Counted from the first letter of the stretch, positions 1 to 11,952 are shown. The stretch: 64,000 nucleotides of DNA from Megascapheus bottae (GCA_024803745.1 JANJXV010000002.1:42305757-42369756); one strand, 5' to 3'. The notes: generated by a model from the letters alone, not told the origin. Program-made: numbers and translations.

Positions 1-149
1 AATCTGAAAAGTAAATTAAAAAATTACAAGTAATAGCACTAAAAATTTAAATGCCAGAGAATAAATTAAGGCAAAATGAAAGTCATATATTGAAGAGTAT
101 AAAATACTGTTGAGAGAAATCAAAGAAATGAAGTAAATAGAAAGGTACC

Positions 150-810
150 TTATAGTCAAAGACTGAATACTTAACATATTAAGGGGACAATAATACTCAA
201 AGCAATCTACAGATTCAATGTAATTGTTATCAAATTTCCAAGATAATTTTTGTCAGAAATGGAACAATAATATTTTAATTAGTATGGAAGTGCAGAGTCT
301 TCAAAGAACTAATACAGACTTGATAAAGTTGAAGGATTTATATGCATCAATTTCAAAACTTACTACAGAAGTACAGTAATCTAAACAATGTGGAATTGTT
401 ACATATAAGGATAGACATTCAGCAATAGAACAGAGAGTATAGAAATAAAGTTGTATGTTTAAAGTTAATTGGTTTTTGAAGTGGTGCCAACAGCACTCAA
501 TGAGGGAAGGAATTGTCTCTTCAGCAAATGGTCCTGAAACTACATTCATATGCAAAAGAATGATTCTGGCACCTATATAAAGATTACTCTGAATAGTTGG
601 AAAGCTAAATATTAAAGCTAAGTAATAAAGTTCTTACAGGAATCACAGGAATGCACCTTGAACTTAGGATTTGGCAGTGTATTCTTAGATATGACACCAA
701 AACATGACTGACAAAAGACAAACAGGTAAACTATGCTCTACTAAGGTGTAAAACCTTTAAACACCTAAGAATATGAAAAGACAACCTAAAAAGCAGGCAA
801 TTTTGCAAGT
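150..810 (+). mobile_element. Old L1 ORF2 fragment (5' piece)
   Basis: Diverged L1 ORF2 reverse-transcriptase C-terminal region: the stretch around 205-300 corresponds to the conserved AIYRFNAI...MEKTI coding segment and 675-790 to the later gap before the cysteine region. Many stops. It is interrupted downstream by SINEs and resumes near 1315. Confidence 0.65.
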
Positions 811-825
811 CAAAGATCTGAATCT

Positions 826-1028
826 AGCCTGGTGTTAGGCTCATACCTATCATCTTAGCTATTCAGGAGGTTGACCGCTGAGGATCACAGTTCCAAGCCA
901 GTGGGGACAGAAAAGACTTATTTCCAATTATCCAGCAATGTGCCAGAAGTGAAGGTGTGGCTCAAGTGGCAAAGCACCATACTTGACTAAAAAATCAGCA
1001 AGAGAGGCCTGAGATCAATCCCAGTACC

Positions 1029-1030
<2 letters not shown>
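826..1030 (+). repeat. B1-ID composite SINE
   Basis: A diverged B1 left arm (GTTAGGCTCATACCTATCATC region) is joined to an ID right arm (GGCTCAAGTGGCAAAGCAC). It ends in a long CA microsatellite in place of an A tail and is nested in the old L1. Confidence 0.75.

Positions 1031-1081
<51 letters not shown>
1030..1081. repeat. CA dinucleotide microsatellite
   Basis: About 25 CA units at the 3' end of the preceding SINE, probably grown from its tail. Confidence 0.97.
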
Positions 1082-1083
<2 letters not shown>

Positions 1084-1177
1084 TGAATCTAGTATCTAGA
1101 GTATACAGAATGGACAAATGATTTGGAAATTCATTCTTCAAAGAAAATATAATAACGATGGTATTGGCTGTCAAGAG

Positions 1178-1313
1178 GCAGGCTGTGGTGGTGTACAACT
1201 TCAGCATGCAAAAAGAAGGCTAGGGTAAAAGGAGCAGCCTAAGCTGCATATCACGTTCAAAGCCAGCCTAGGCTACAGAATGAGACCATGTCTCTCAACT
1301 TCAAACTAAAAAA
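1178..1313 (+). repeat. B1 SINE (diverged)
   Basis: 7SL-like B1 monomer: GTTCAAAGCCAGCCTAGGCT and GAGACCATGTCTC segments are visible. Inserted in the old L1. Confidence 0.65.
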
Positions 1314-1314
1314 T

Positions 1315-1800
1315 GAACAGGCAACAAGGACACGAGAAGATGCGCAACATCATTACCTATAAGAAAAATACAAAACCACATTAGACTCTATTTCATATGG
1401 AAATACCATAACAATACAATGGAAAATAGGAAAGATGTATGAAAATCAGAATCCTTACATATTGGTAATGTAAATGTAAATGTAAATGTACATGTAGCCA
1501 CCTCATAGAAAGTTTGGCATTTTTTTTCAAAAGGTTAAACAAAATTTCTGTATGACCCCATCTCACAAAGACATGTACACACACACTCAAATGAATTGAA
1601 ATAAGGAGTTTAAATTAAGATGTACACAGCTATTCATAACAACACTATTTGCAATAGCCAGAAGATAAAAACAACCCAGATGTCCATTATATGTTGAATA
1701 GAGAGGCATACAATGGATTATTATTATTCAGCTATAAGAAAAGTAGAGATGAACCTTGGAAACATTATGCTAAGGGAAAAGAAATACCTGATATGAGTGT
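1315..1800 (+). mobile_element. Old L1 ORF2 fragment (C-terminal piece)
   Basis: Continuation of the L1 at 150-810. It matches the ORF2 end (AGATGCGCAACATCATTACC near 1338; CACTATTTGCAATAGCCAGA and ACAACCCAGATGTCCATTAT around 1643-1691). Confidence 0.7.
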
Positions 1801-2214
1801 GAAGCGCACAGAAAAAGCAAATCCATAGAAAAAAAACATGAGTATTGCTAGTAAGGGTTGGCCGAAAGGGGAGCAATTTATCAATTGACTCCAGGTTTCC
1901 CTTTGAGATAGCAAAAATGCATTGTTGCCTGGTATCTTTCTCATCTTGGTCTTCCAAAAAACTGAGAATAGAATTTCTGCTCTTAAATTACTAGTAATCC
2001 TAACAATAAATGTTTCCTTTTCATCAGTTTAATTAAGTCATTGCTTTCTGCAATTAGGAAATATCCTAACACATTTGCTGTCTAGCTATTGGCCCATGAT
2101 TCCACCAAAAGTCGTCGTGCTGTCAAGGGCAGCTTAAGAAGACTACCATTTCTACTTGATGAATTTTGGGTTGGTTAAGAAAAAAAGCATCCAATATGGA
2201 AACAAGAGGTTTAT

Positions 2215-2507
2215 CTTTATGATAGTTGTTCTTAATGTACTATGTGAAGTTATTTTTTCTCCCTTAGGGTTAATCTCATGTGGTTACTGTATCTGACTTT
2301 GTTATCTGGTATATTGTATTTGTTTATTTAAAATAGGGAAGGGAAGGGAGTAAACAAGATGATTGGGAGATGGTGGGAGAAAGGAGGACAAAAATGTGAG
2401 GAGTATCAAGGTTTGAGAAGTAATGCACCTATTACCTGACAAATGTTATTGTAACCCATCTATACATTATCCCGAAAATAAAATACAATTAAAAAAAAGA
2501 AGACTAT
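2215..2507 (+). mobile_element. L1 3' UTR end
   Basis: The 3' terminus has the same layout as the younger copies in this window: a TTATCTGGTATATTGTAT segment, a GGGAAGG...AACAAGATGA purine block, AATGCACC, TGTAACCC and a short A-rich tail. Confidence 0.75.
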
Positions 2508-3271
2508 CATTTCAAGGTAGCAGGTACAAATATTAAGGGAAAGAAAGGTAAAGCGGTGTTGTAAGCAAAACTGCAGATGTCATGAGATAGATATAAACAT
2601 AGGTATAGATAGATATAGATACAGAAATATAGACAAAAAAAGAAAAAAGAACATATTTCCTGGCTGTGTCCACTCAACAGGCCTGAGAGCAGTATTACTT
2701 CACTAGCATTGCAGACTTTGAACTTAGATCTTGGCTTCTAAATACTGTTCTACCAGCTACCTGCCTATTACACAGCAGAAGACCGATTCAGCTAAGCTAA
2801 GAACTAACATCCTGTGTCACACAATGTAGACAAACTCAGAATGATAAGGAGATGTCAAAAGGTCACAAGAGCTATTTGAAGAAGCTTACTGGTCAAATCT
2901 AGGACAACCTGAATAACCAAAGAATTAATAAAATTGAATAATAAATGAATATAATAGGAAATTAAGTTCACCCTAATGCAAAGAATGGAAGGAAATGAAG
3001 GGAAGTAATAGAAATCTCATCCTTAGAATAGTTATACACACCAAAAAGGTACATGGAATAATGAAACAAAAAAAATCACCGTTTGGAAATTATAGTATTA
3101 ATTTCTCTTCCCTTCTTTCTCTTTCTTTTGCTCCCTTATTCCCTCCCTTTCCTTTCATTCTTTTTCCTTTTTCCCCTCCTCTCTTCCCTTCCTCCTTGCC
3201 ACCTTTTGTTGTGGATCAAAACAAGGGCCTAGCTCATGCAGGCAGATGTTAAACTACACATCAGTTCAAAA

Positions 3272-3502
3272 TACTCAGTTCAATTTGAAATTTGATAGGG
3301 AAGGGGGGAAAACCAAGACGGGTGGGGGGTGTGGGGGCGGGAGGGAAATGGGTACCAAGACATGTGAAAGGGTATCAATGTATGTGAATTAATGCACCTT
3401 CTATCTGGCAAATATCATGTAACCCTTTTACTAATTACAATAAAAAAATTAAAAAAAATTAAAAAAATAAAATTACATTGCATTTTCTAAGCAAAAAAAA
3501 AA
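3272..3502 (+). mobile_element. 5'-truncated L1 3' end with target-site duplication
   Basis: G-rich L1 3' UTR and ACAATAAAAAAATT tail flanked by the 12-bp repeat ATCAGTTCAAAA (3260-3271 and 3503-3514). The tail has two A-rich runs separated by about 20 nt of non-L1 sequence. Confidence 0.8.
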
Positions 3503-3599
3503 ATCAGTTCAAAAACAGATTTGCCAATGGAGAACTAAGTTGAAAGAAAAGAAATAGAATCAAAATTAAGAAATGGGATTGTTAGTGAAACTTGAATAG

Positions 3600-3709
3600 A
3601 GATAAGAGTCTCATGGTCTTTAGTGCCCAGGATGTCTTTGAATCGCCATCCTCAGATCTCAGCCTCCTGAGTAGCTACAAATACATGTGTGAGCCACTGT
3701 GCCCAGTTA
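3600..3709 (-). repeat. B1 arm of a B1-ID SINE (partial)
   Basis: Reverse complement of the B1 arm: CTCAGATCTCAGCCTCCTGA and GTGAGCCACTGTGCCCAG. The ID arm is missing. Confidence 0.7.
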
Positions 3710-3929
3710 AAAAGTACAAATTAAAAAAACAAAACAAAACAGGAATTTTCAATTTACACTGTAGGAAAAAAAATCTTAAATAGTAAATACATACAAAAAT
3801 ATTTATTCCTTTGGGCAATTAGATGCAAATAAACACACTCTTAAGGTATTATTTTTATGTAGGATTGTCTTTTATCCTTACCAGTGGCTTATCTATACAC
3901 TGCTTTGCTTTATAATATAACTAGAAAGT

Positions 3930-4155
3930 AAGTTGTATTCCATGGACAGTTATACAAAGTGACTTATATCCCTTATAAAATCTATTAAAATTCTTGATTT
4001 CTTTGTTCATTATTTTCTGTACAGTGGTCATTGAGACATAGAGACTTGAGTGTCCTGCTTGAATTTACATAGCCAGCAAATAGTGGAAATGGGATACAAA
4101 CCCAGGCAGTCTGGCTCCCACATGTTTACCCTCTGCAACACACTGCTTTGCTTCA
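3930..4155 (-). repeat. MIR fragment
   Basis: Old tRNA-derived MIR in reverse orientation; the clearest part is ACAAACCCAGGCAGTCTGGC at 4097-4116 followed by the old ACCACT-like arm. Confidence 0.6.
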
Positions 4156-4193
4156 TACAGAGTTTAGGAACTAAATACTAGCATGACTTTTCT

Positions 4194-4225
4194 TTTTTTT
4201 AAATTTTTATTTTTTATTGTAATTA
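4194..4225 (-). mobile_element. 32-bp L1 tail insertion with 15-bp target duplication
   Basis: The insert read on minus is ATAATTACAATAAAAAATAA plus an A-rich tail, i.e. only the last bases of the local L1 3' UTR. It is flanked by a perfect 15-bp duplication TAGCATGACTTTTCT (4179-4193 and 4226-4240). Confidence 0.85.
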
Positions 4226-4421
4226 TAGCATGACTTTTCTAAGACTTCTACCTGAAATCTTCATATTCTTCCCCATTAATAACAAGGAGTACAGTAGAAG
4301 AGGAAAAACTATATGCATAAAGATGTTCACTAAGGTGAAAAATTTTAAATGCCCAATAATGAAATGATTAAGTTAATAATAACTTGTTTATAACACTTAG
4401 TTAAAAATACATAAAATATGG

Positions 4422-4611
4422 GGGCCGGGAGTTTAGCCTAGTGGTAGAGTACTTGCCTAGCATGCACAAAGACCCAGGTTCGATTCCTTGGTATCACATA
4501 CATAGAAAAAAGCCAGAAGTGGTGTTGAGGCTCAAGTGGTAGAGCTCTGGCCTTGAGAAAGTCCAAGGACAGTGCTCAGGCCCTGAGCTCAAGCCCAGGA
4601 CTGGAAAAAAA
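4422..4611 (+). repeat. ID-ID dimeric SINE
   Basis: Left arm tRNA-Ala-like with GTTTAGCCTAGTGGTAGAGT (A-box region) and GGTTCGATTCC (B box); right arm starts AGCCAGAAGTGG. It ends in a short A tail. Confidence 0.9.
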
Positions 4612-4628
4612 AATGAAATGTAAATATG

Positions 4629-4828
4629 GGCTGGGAGTTTGGCTTAGTGGCAGAGTGCTTGCCTACCATGTATGAAAACCCAAGCTAAATTCCTCTTTAT
4701 CACATACATAGAAAAAGCTGGAAGTGGTGCTGTGGCTCAAGTGGTAGAGCCTTGAGAAAGCCCAAAAGACAGTGCTCAGGCTCTGAGTTCAAGCCCCAGG
4801 ACTGGTACAAAAAACAAAACTTGAAAAA
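4629..4828 (+). repeat. ID-ID dimeric SINE, second in tandem
   Basis: Same family and orientation as the copy 18 bp upstream but more diverged; the B box is decayed (AGCTAAATTCC). Followed by a TA run. Confidence 0.88.
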
Positions 4829-6379
4829 AAAGTATGTATGTGTGTATATATATATATATATGGAAATGTGTAATAATTGTATGTACACAAAAGCAACAAG
4901 TTAAAATATTAATACCTAAACATGATCATATAAAACCATGGGATAAGTAGTTACTTTTCCCTTTGAGATATTCTAATGTTTACACCAATAAAACACAAAT
5001 CAAATCCACAAAAATATATATCCTATTGAGAAATGTCCAGTATGTGATTCAGGCACATTCTTACCATACTTTCTCCAACTTCCTCTTAGAGGAGATGGAT
5101 AACTATGTCCATTTACATGGAAAGTCATTAAAGTTGAAAAAAATCACTAAATTTCTTTAAAAAAATAAGATAATATTAATTTCTGAAGTAGTATAAAACA
5201 TACAGATCTACAAGGACATAAACCGAGTATTTTTAGATGGAGATATTACAGAGGAGTGTAGTTCTTTCTATCATCTTTAAACTTGTGGTAAACACATGTA
5301 ACTCATTCTAACAACATTTCTCAAGGGATATAAAGGTAAATTATTACCAAAAGTTCAGATATTCAAAAATGATGAATGATTTTAGTGATCAATTCCATAA
5401 TTTCATAAAATGATGACTTTCTCACATTTACTTTGTACCAGAGTTCGCTACTTCTGTTCCTTCCATAAATATGATCTCAACAAGTATACATTATTAAAAG
5501 TACAAACATAAATGAGACTATGCCTACAAATAATTTGTAGATATACAGATCACCAATGAAGGAAGGAAGTACCATTCATTGACTGTGCCACATGGATTTA
5601 ACTACATTTTCCTCAGGCAATACTTCATGCTATAAAATTTAAAGGCCAATATAGAACTACAGCTTAGAAAACACTCACTACATTCCCCCAGAAATAGTAT
5701 AACAAAAGCAATTCTATATGTAGAAATAATATTGGCCTCAGGAAGGAATTATGTTTTTATTAAGTACTTTTCAAATATGTTTTAAAAGTGGACAAAATAT
5801 TGATAAAAGATATGTGTTTTCTCTTTAGAAAAGAGAAAGTAGAAAAGAAGATAAAATACTTAATAAAAAATTAAAGACTGGAGGCAGGAGGTGGGGCAAG
5901 TAATTTCATATAAGAAGATAGTGAACTAGGAACCAAGATTTGAAACTCAGCATAGTGAAGAAATGTCCTCAGTACTGGACGAAGATGATGACAAAGCTTA
6001 AAGAATAATTCATCTGACAATAGAAGGAAAGTCCTTTAGAGAAGAAAAGAGAAGATCTCACAAAATGTAAGGAAACAATTATCTACAAAAATCATTAACT
6101 GAATTCCTTAAGAACCGAAGGAATTTCATCTACTTGCTATGGTTTTAAGGTGCTGGGCTCCATGAAGAAATGGATGCTACACCCATCTGTATGTTCTGTC
6201 ATGCCAGTGTTAATGTGAGTATCTAAAGTGAGAAAAGTCCTAAGCATCAGAAAGGAAACTAAAATGTTCACCACCCAAATCTGACTGCCTATATTGGAAA
6301 TCACCATGCCCAGTCTTATGCTGGCATAAGTGTGTATGCAGGGATAACCTTGCACATTTTTTTTCCTTCTTTAAGTTAT

Positions 6380-6850
6380 TAAAGTGAAAAACAGCAGCCA
6401 GAGGCAGTGAAACCATGCCATCCCTGAAGTGTCTATCTTTGTGACTGGGCCGAGCACAATTATCATTCTCTAAAACTATTTCTTCCTCAAAAGAGTTCAC
6501 CCAACTTGTCAGCCTTCCTATCAGCAGCCCCACTGGGCTTTGCTGAGTGACATCCAGACATTTACACTCAAAAGCTGTTTCAGAAGGGAGTTATTAAAAT
6601 TCAAATGAGCTGGGCATATTGAAGAAGAAAACACTCGTTTGCATGCACACCTCCGCTTTTGGCCATCCCATTGAGTCCCAGAGAGCGGGGTCTGGTTTTG
6701 TTTTTGTAAATGGGCTCCAGAGGCCGAGGTCAGCCTCCCGCCGCCCCACCCCTCTGGGGTCATCACTAGTAATGTGGACGGCTGAATAGATTTTCCTGTG
6801 AATCTAGCCAGCAAACCTGAAGGAAGGCAGCCCTCTCCCACAACCTGAAA
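6380..6850. other. GC-rich block of unknown nature
   Basis: This stands out from the AT-rich intron by base composition, most of all 6640-6840 (CCTCCCGCCGCCCCACCCCT). No repeat family or exon is recognised. Overlapping open frames on minus have no recognisable domain and no support as coding. It could be a conserved enhancer; this is inference only. Confidence 0.3.
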
Positions 6851-8465
6851 ATGCCAGAAATCCTATTGGTAATATGGCAGAGTTTTATTACTTCATTAAT
6901 CTACTTTAAAACAGTTTTCAGCAAGACTGCACATCACAACACCAATTCCACTGCCACCTGATTTTTCAGCCTCAGAGTGGAATGGTTCCTGTTATACCAT
7001 GACTATGTAATCATAAAAAAGTCACATTTAACCACGAACTCCCCATAAGATTCAGAGAAAACTCATTTCTGCCAAGAAATATAGATTTGGGGAGTCAAAA
7101 TGACAATTTATTTAGTAGGAAAAGAAAAAAGAGTCATTTGACTTAAAACTTTATTTCTCATGGAAATATCTTACCATATAATCATTTAAAAATTCATAAG
7201 ATAATAATGAACAACCTAATGAAAACACAGCAAAAATATATAATTCTAACATTATTCTGGCTATAGAAACTTTAGATACTCATTTTAGTAAGAAGCTGAT
7301 TTCTTTTGAAAGAAGACCTATTATATTTATTATAAGTTGATTTAATTCATGGTAATATGGTCATTAAACTAACTGAAAATGATAAATAATGTTTTATATG
7401 CCATTTACTAAAATGATATAATCACATATCAATTTCTATTGAGAAAAGCTAAAAACAAATAGTCCAAATTTAAAATTCTAGGATAATGGCACTACTTTGT
7501 AACTCCAAACTAAAGAAATGTGTCTCCCAGCTATACAAATAGTTCATTATCTGGAAGCTCCAAGGATTGCTGTACCCAGTGGGAAATCACACAAAGTAAC
7601 CTTAACTTCCTTTCTAAAGCTCAGATCTTCATTAATCAAAGTGCTTCCTCCAGATTTCCTCTTGGTTTTTCATTTAAAAATTTTTTTAAAACTTTTCCTT
7701 TCCAAAGTTGCCATGGTCTTAATGTAATTGCAGGCAACTATTTTTACCTAGCATAGAACAAATCAAATAATCATGTATCAATGAAAGAATATTTTATTAA
7801 CAAAGCTAGTCCCCAGAACTAAGGTATTGTTTTTCTCTCATAGTTCTGTGAAAAGTATGTGTGTATTTAGAGCTCATGTTTCTCATAACTCATGTGGCAT
7901 TGTTCTGGTTCCACTTACAACGAAAAGCACTCAATCTATGTCTTCAAACTGTTGGTGCTGTCATGTGAATGGCAGCAATAGATTCATAATAGAAAAAAAA
8001 CCCCACAAATGTGTGCAAAGAAAAAGCACAAACTAAAAACAGGCACAAAAACTAGTGACTCCAACTACACAGAATGACTACTATATGTGACCACACAAAG
8101 TACTAGGAAAACACCTACTTCCAGGGCAGTCTTTTGATACAAACTGCCACCAATTGTGTTTTCCCTTCTTAGATCACAAGTCACTTGAAACTGATGGGAA
8201 AAGTGATATGTGTTTACACCTTTGAAATGACCATATGAAAAGTTAAGGTTTCACAGAGCCTATAATTCCAAGAGACCACAAAGCGTATATATTTATGTAG
8301 CAATTTTTGTAGTTAACCTTCTGGTCATCTCTATTAGAAAAATTATATATGACAAGAAAATAGTCTTTCAGATCTGTATTGTTACATGCCTGCTTAGGAT
8401 GCACAAACTTACTTAACATGTGGAAAGAGAGAGAATGATAAAATTCAAAGAATGTGCTCACTTGC

Positions 8466-8546
8466 CTTTTTTCCCTGCTGTAATGAAGAAGCCAATCGCT
8501 GCTCTAATAAAACTGCTTTCAGGCAAATAGCTATAGTCAGTGGGAA
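8466..8546 (-). CDS. FOCAD: FOCAD exon e15 (81 nt, probable GC donor)
   Basis: Acceptor ...tctccacag; TT completes Val, then PTDYSYLPESSFIRAAIGFF and ITAGKK, ending with G of a Gly codon. The downstream boundary is placed before gcaagt, i.e. AAAAAAG|gcaagt, because that keeps the human KKG-P order and fits the GC-AG donor consensus exactly. The alternative is a GT donor four bases further on (exon end 8462), which would add GCAA and insert a residue not present in human. The next exon lies outside the window, so the choice cannot be settled here. Exon identity is very sure; its last four bases are not. Confidence 0.92.
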
Positions 8547-9821
8547 CTGTGGAGACAGAAAATCATCAAATTAACCAGTGAACTTGGCAGGACTAATGAA
8601 AGAGAGATAACGATCTCCTGCTGCCATATCTGCCCAGAAACAAAGTAGAAATGTTTGTGCCACTAATCTCGGCATAATATTCTATGGCTGCAACTAATTC
8701 TATTAGATTAAATGACTGGCATTGAAGTAATCACTTAAGTTATGCAGGCAGATTCAAAATGGCAACAAACCTAGTAGAGGATGGAAAAAAACTCACAGAG
8801 AATGAAAATTTGAGTGAAGCAGTTAAAAAATCCTTTCAATACTGTCACATCAATAAGCACCAGGTCGGTGACCTCCTCAGCGGCAGCAAGGAGTCTTCTG
8901 GCTTTGTAGGTTTAACCCCCTATTCTAGGGGTCAATTTAGGACATGCTGAGTCAAATATATGAATCAGGGAAATCCAGTGACCAGTATTAACAGCTCCAG
9001 TCTCCTAACTAAGGCAAAAACCTCTAAGTTACCAATATGTACAAATAACCAGATTTGGCTGCTTGCTGACCTGGAACAATGAGGCAGTTGACATTTATGT
9101 TAGTTGAGTCCTAGAGTTTCCTAAATCCTTTTCCTCCCAGTTTTCTGTAATTGTTTCATGAGAACATTTTTTTTTTCTATAATAAATGGCTCAAGTGGAA
9201 AATTCCATCAAGAACAAGTAGCTGTGTTTTTCCAGATGCAGAATCATTTTGTTCAGAAGAACCTGGATATAAGATGATTCACTCCTTTGTAATTTGAGTT
9301 TATGTGTGCCAGACAAAATTCTCCATAACAAGATCAAGATCAAAGGTACTGATGTCAAGCTAATATAAAAAGGCAAAAGTTGGACGTACACTATTTTGCC
9401 AAGATACTTGTAGGTGCTCTGATCCTCAAAGCTAGCATTACCAAGGGTTTCTTCCTGTTTTTATATGATAATTTTCCAGCTATGTAATACTCATTGTTTT
9501 GGGAACACTGTAGACTAGTCTTCCTATTTTTAAAGCTACAGAGTGATTGAAGCAAGGGAAACAGTAATTATAGTGTCCCCGTTCCTGGCTATATTGTCAG
9601 TAGACTGTTAGAAATAAGCAAAACTGTTTTAAGGAAGAATCTTTGGTACCACAACCTCTCTGGCCTGGGTCTAAGATTGCCAGTGGGGGGAAAGAGAAAG
9701 CAGTGTATCTATGGACAGTGATATCCACTCCCCCTAAATTGCTAAGTGTAAACAATTAGCATTCAAGTATTATGAGTGCTTTTTTAGTGCTTTTATCAAA
9801 AATCTACAAGTAGAAAATGTT

Positions 9822-10076
9822 TAGCCAGGATTGGTGGCTCAAGCCTCCTATCTAGTTGGGAGGAAGTTATCAGGGTTGATTGGGGTTTGAGACCAGCCTG
9901 GGCATTAAAGTTCAGAAGATTTCATTTCAGTCAATGGCTAGGCACCTGTCATGCCAGCTCAGGCATGAAGCCTGATTATATCTCAGAAATAACTAATGCA
10001 CAAAGGGATAGTGAGGGCTCATGGCAGCGGCCCTCCCTGGCAAGCATGGGGCTTTATTTCAAACCCCGGTACCAAT
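9822..10076 (+). repeat. Diverged B1/ID-related SINE
   Basis: Starts like a B1 (GCCAGGATTGGTGGCTCAAG), has GAGACCAGCCTGGGC, and ends with an ID-like GCAAGCATGGGGC and CCGGTACCA. The arrangement is decayed. Confidence 0.55.
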
Positions 10077-10264
10077 ACTTTTTGCTCAAACACAAAAAGC
10101 TTTACTATACTAAGACCTAGGATTTCAATTCCCTAGTAGGTGCCCACTTTGAGCTCATTATTTTCACAACCACAGCCAGAAAAACCCCAGTCATACATAA
10201 AAAGACTTGATGAAAACATTATACCATCACATTTAGTAAGATAAAAATGAGAGCGCTCTAAGCT

Positions 10265-10365
10265 TCAAGGTCTTTCTTTGTTTACAGATTTGTCACTAAA
10301 CTAACTATATGCAAGTCATACAATCTCTCTGAGCCTTAGATTCTTCATTTGTGAAATATGAAAGT
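10265..10365 (+). repeat. MIR fragment
   Basis: MIR core: GCAAGTCATACAATCTCTCT GAGCC followed by a CTTCATTTGTGAAATATG segment, matching the MIR CTCAGTTTCCTCATCTG region. Confidence 0.65.
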
Positions 10366-10580
10366 TAGACTGAATGTCTACACCAACCTCTACAGGACAC
10401 AAACATAAAGTGAGTGATGACATTCTAAGTCAGGGAGCCTCTTAATACTTCCTTTCAATCTGATATACAACATAGTAACATATACTGAGAATTGTGAAAT
10501 TGGTAATTGTTAAATTACCAAATATGGAGTCAGCACTTCCTTTTTTGAGCACCACTGTTTTATTAGGATTTTAATCTTAC

Positions 10581-10683
10581 CAGAAGTTCTGCTTTGATTA
10601 GCAGATACAGTAGATAGATAAAGATGTCCTAGAAGCCAGATTGCATTTGACTGAAGACCAATTACCCCAGAGATACTGATGAC
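10581..10683 (-). CDS. FOCAD: FOCAD exon e14 (103 nt)
   Basis: Acceptor ...catttatag, 34 codons plus G, donor gtaaga. The product contains VISISGVIGLQSNAIWLLGH and YLSTVSANQSRTS. The helix VIGLQSNA-WLLGHL is a strongly conserved segment of the focadhesin C-terminal region. Enters in phase 0 and leaves in phase 1, the following Val codon being finished by TT in e15. Confidence 0.95.
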
Positions 10684-11530
10684 CTATAAATGAAATACCA
10701 AAGTTAAAGGCAGGGGCATTAGCCAAACTCCTTTCAATAAAAAGCAATCCACAGAAAGCCACTAAATTTATGTGACTTTATTTATTCTTATAGTTGGTGA
10801 GCAAAACTTTTATTGTAAGATGTAATATTATGTGTCTATATATCATGCTTAATCATACACATTTTCAATACGTGCTTGCTAAATGACATAAGTTAATTAC
10901 ATAATTAAGTACATAGTCAATCATAATAGAAAGTATCTTTTTCTCAGGTATCACTCTGTCTCAAAGAAATTTTCACAAAATAGTAAAAGGAAATTTGGAG
11001 TAGAGAAGACTGGAGGATACTTTAGACTAAAGTGCCTATAGAAATAGAAGGAGATGCTGCTTTGTTTTCTTCTTTTTAAATAGTGTCCTACTATTGCTTT
11101 ATCATTCATAATAGACATTCATAAATAATAGTTTCCACTGATACATCATTTCTGATATTGTAACAATTTAAATTGCAGAGTTCTTTTTTGAGCATATTAA
11201 AATTCATACATGCAAAGGAAGTTCTTTTAAGAGATTTATGTTTGCATTCAAAGCATGAATTACAAAACTTCCTTGATGTAGTAGGTATTGTGATCATATT
11301 TTACAAGAATGAAAACAAGTATATTTAATGAACAAAAAAGATATACACTTTATAAACAGTAAAGAATACTAACAATGTAAAGCAAGAATGCTTAAAAAAG
11401 AAATACCAAATATTAAGTAGTAGTTGCTTCAGGTGTGGCATACCATCACTGATATTTTTTGAGCTTCTTTCATTTTGTATTTTTAAATTTTGTGCAATGA
11501 ACATAATCAACTTTAAAAAAGTTGAAAAAG

Positions 11531-11725
11531 GGCCGGGAGTTTGGCCTAGTGGTAGAGTGCTTGCCTAGCATGTATGAAGCCTTGGGCTTGATTCCTCTGT
11601 ACCACATACACAGAAAAAGCCAGAAGTGGTGCTGTGACTCAAGTGATAGAGTGCTAATCCTGAGAAAGCCTAAGGATAGTGTTCAGGCCCTGAGTTCAAG
11701 CCCCTCGACTGGCAAATTTTTTTTT
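11531..11725 (+). repeat. ID-ID dimeric SINE
   Basis: Full-length dimer beginning GGGCCGGGAGTTTGGCCTAG with right arm AGCCAGAAGTGGTGCTGTGA. It gives rise to a meaningless 70-codon open frame. Confidence 0.92.
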
Positions 11726-11952
11726 GAATCTTAAAAGATAGAAATATTTCTTACTAAGAAAAACAATCATTTACCCCAATATGTCCATCAGTGACAGCTG
11801 AACTAGTGTCTCCTGACTGTTCTTCCCAGATACTTGCCTTGTTCTTTGATCACCTTCCATTTTTAATTTGTTCTGAGGATCTGATAATCCTTGTAGAATC
11901 AGGTTTTAATTCTCAAGGGAAATCAATACTAACTTAAATCCAAAATGCTGGA

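Larger units (their letters stand above)
1..8465. other. Intron after e15 (partial): contents
   Basis: The remainder of the FOCAD intron following e15 in transcript order. It holds an old L1 in pieces, a B1-ID, a B1, a CA microsatellite, a young L1 tail, a MIR, a 32-bp L1 mini-insertion and two ID dimers in tandem, all before 4830. From 4830 to about 6380 and from 6850 to 8465 I see AT-rich sequence with no repeat or gene I can name. A GC-rich block at 6380-6850 is listed separately. I searched for the next human exon segment (PESVPPSLLKVV...) and did not find it. Confidence 0.8.
8547..10580. other. Intron e14-e15: contents
   Basis: About 2.0 kb. It holds a diverged B1/ID-related SINE near 9822-10076 and a MIR fragment near 10265-10365. 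The rest is AT-rich unique sequence in which I recognise nothing. Confidence 0.8.

Noticed and set aside
4440..4490. tRNA gene (A and B boxes, GGTTCGATTCC)
   Set aside because: Part of a tRNA-derived ID SINE with a second arm and A tail; the same holds for all other ID copies here.
6240..6841. Minus frames of 97 and 106 codons in the GC-rich block as an additional exon
   Set aside because: They do not correspond to any focadhesin segment and no exon is missing between e15 and the known downstream sequence at this point.
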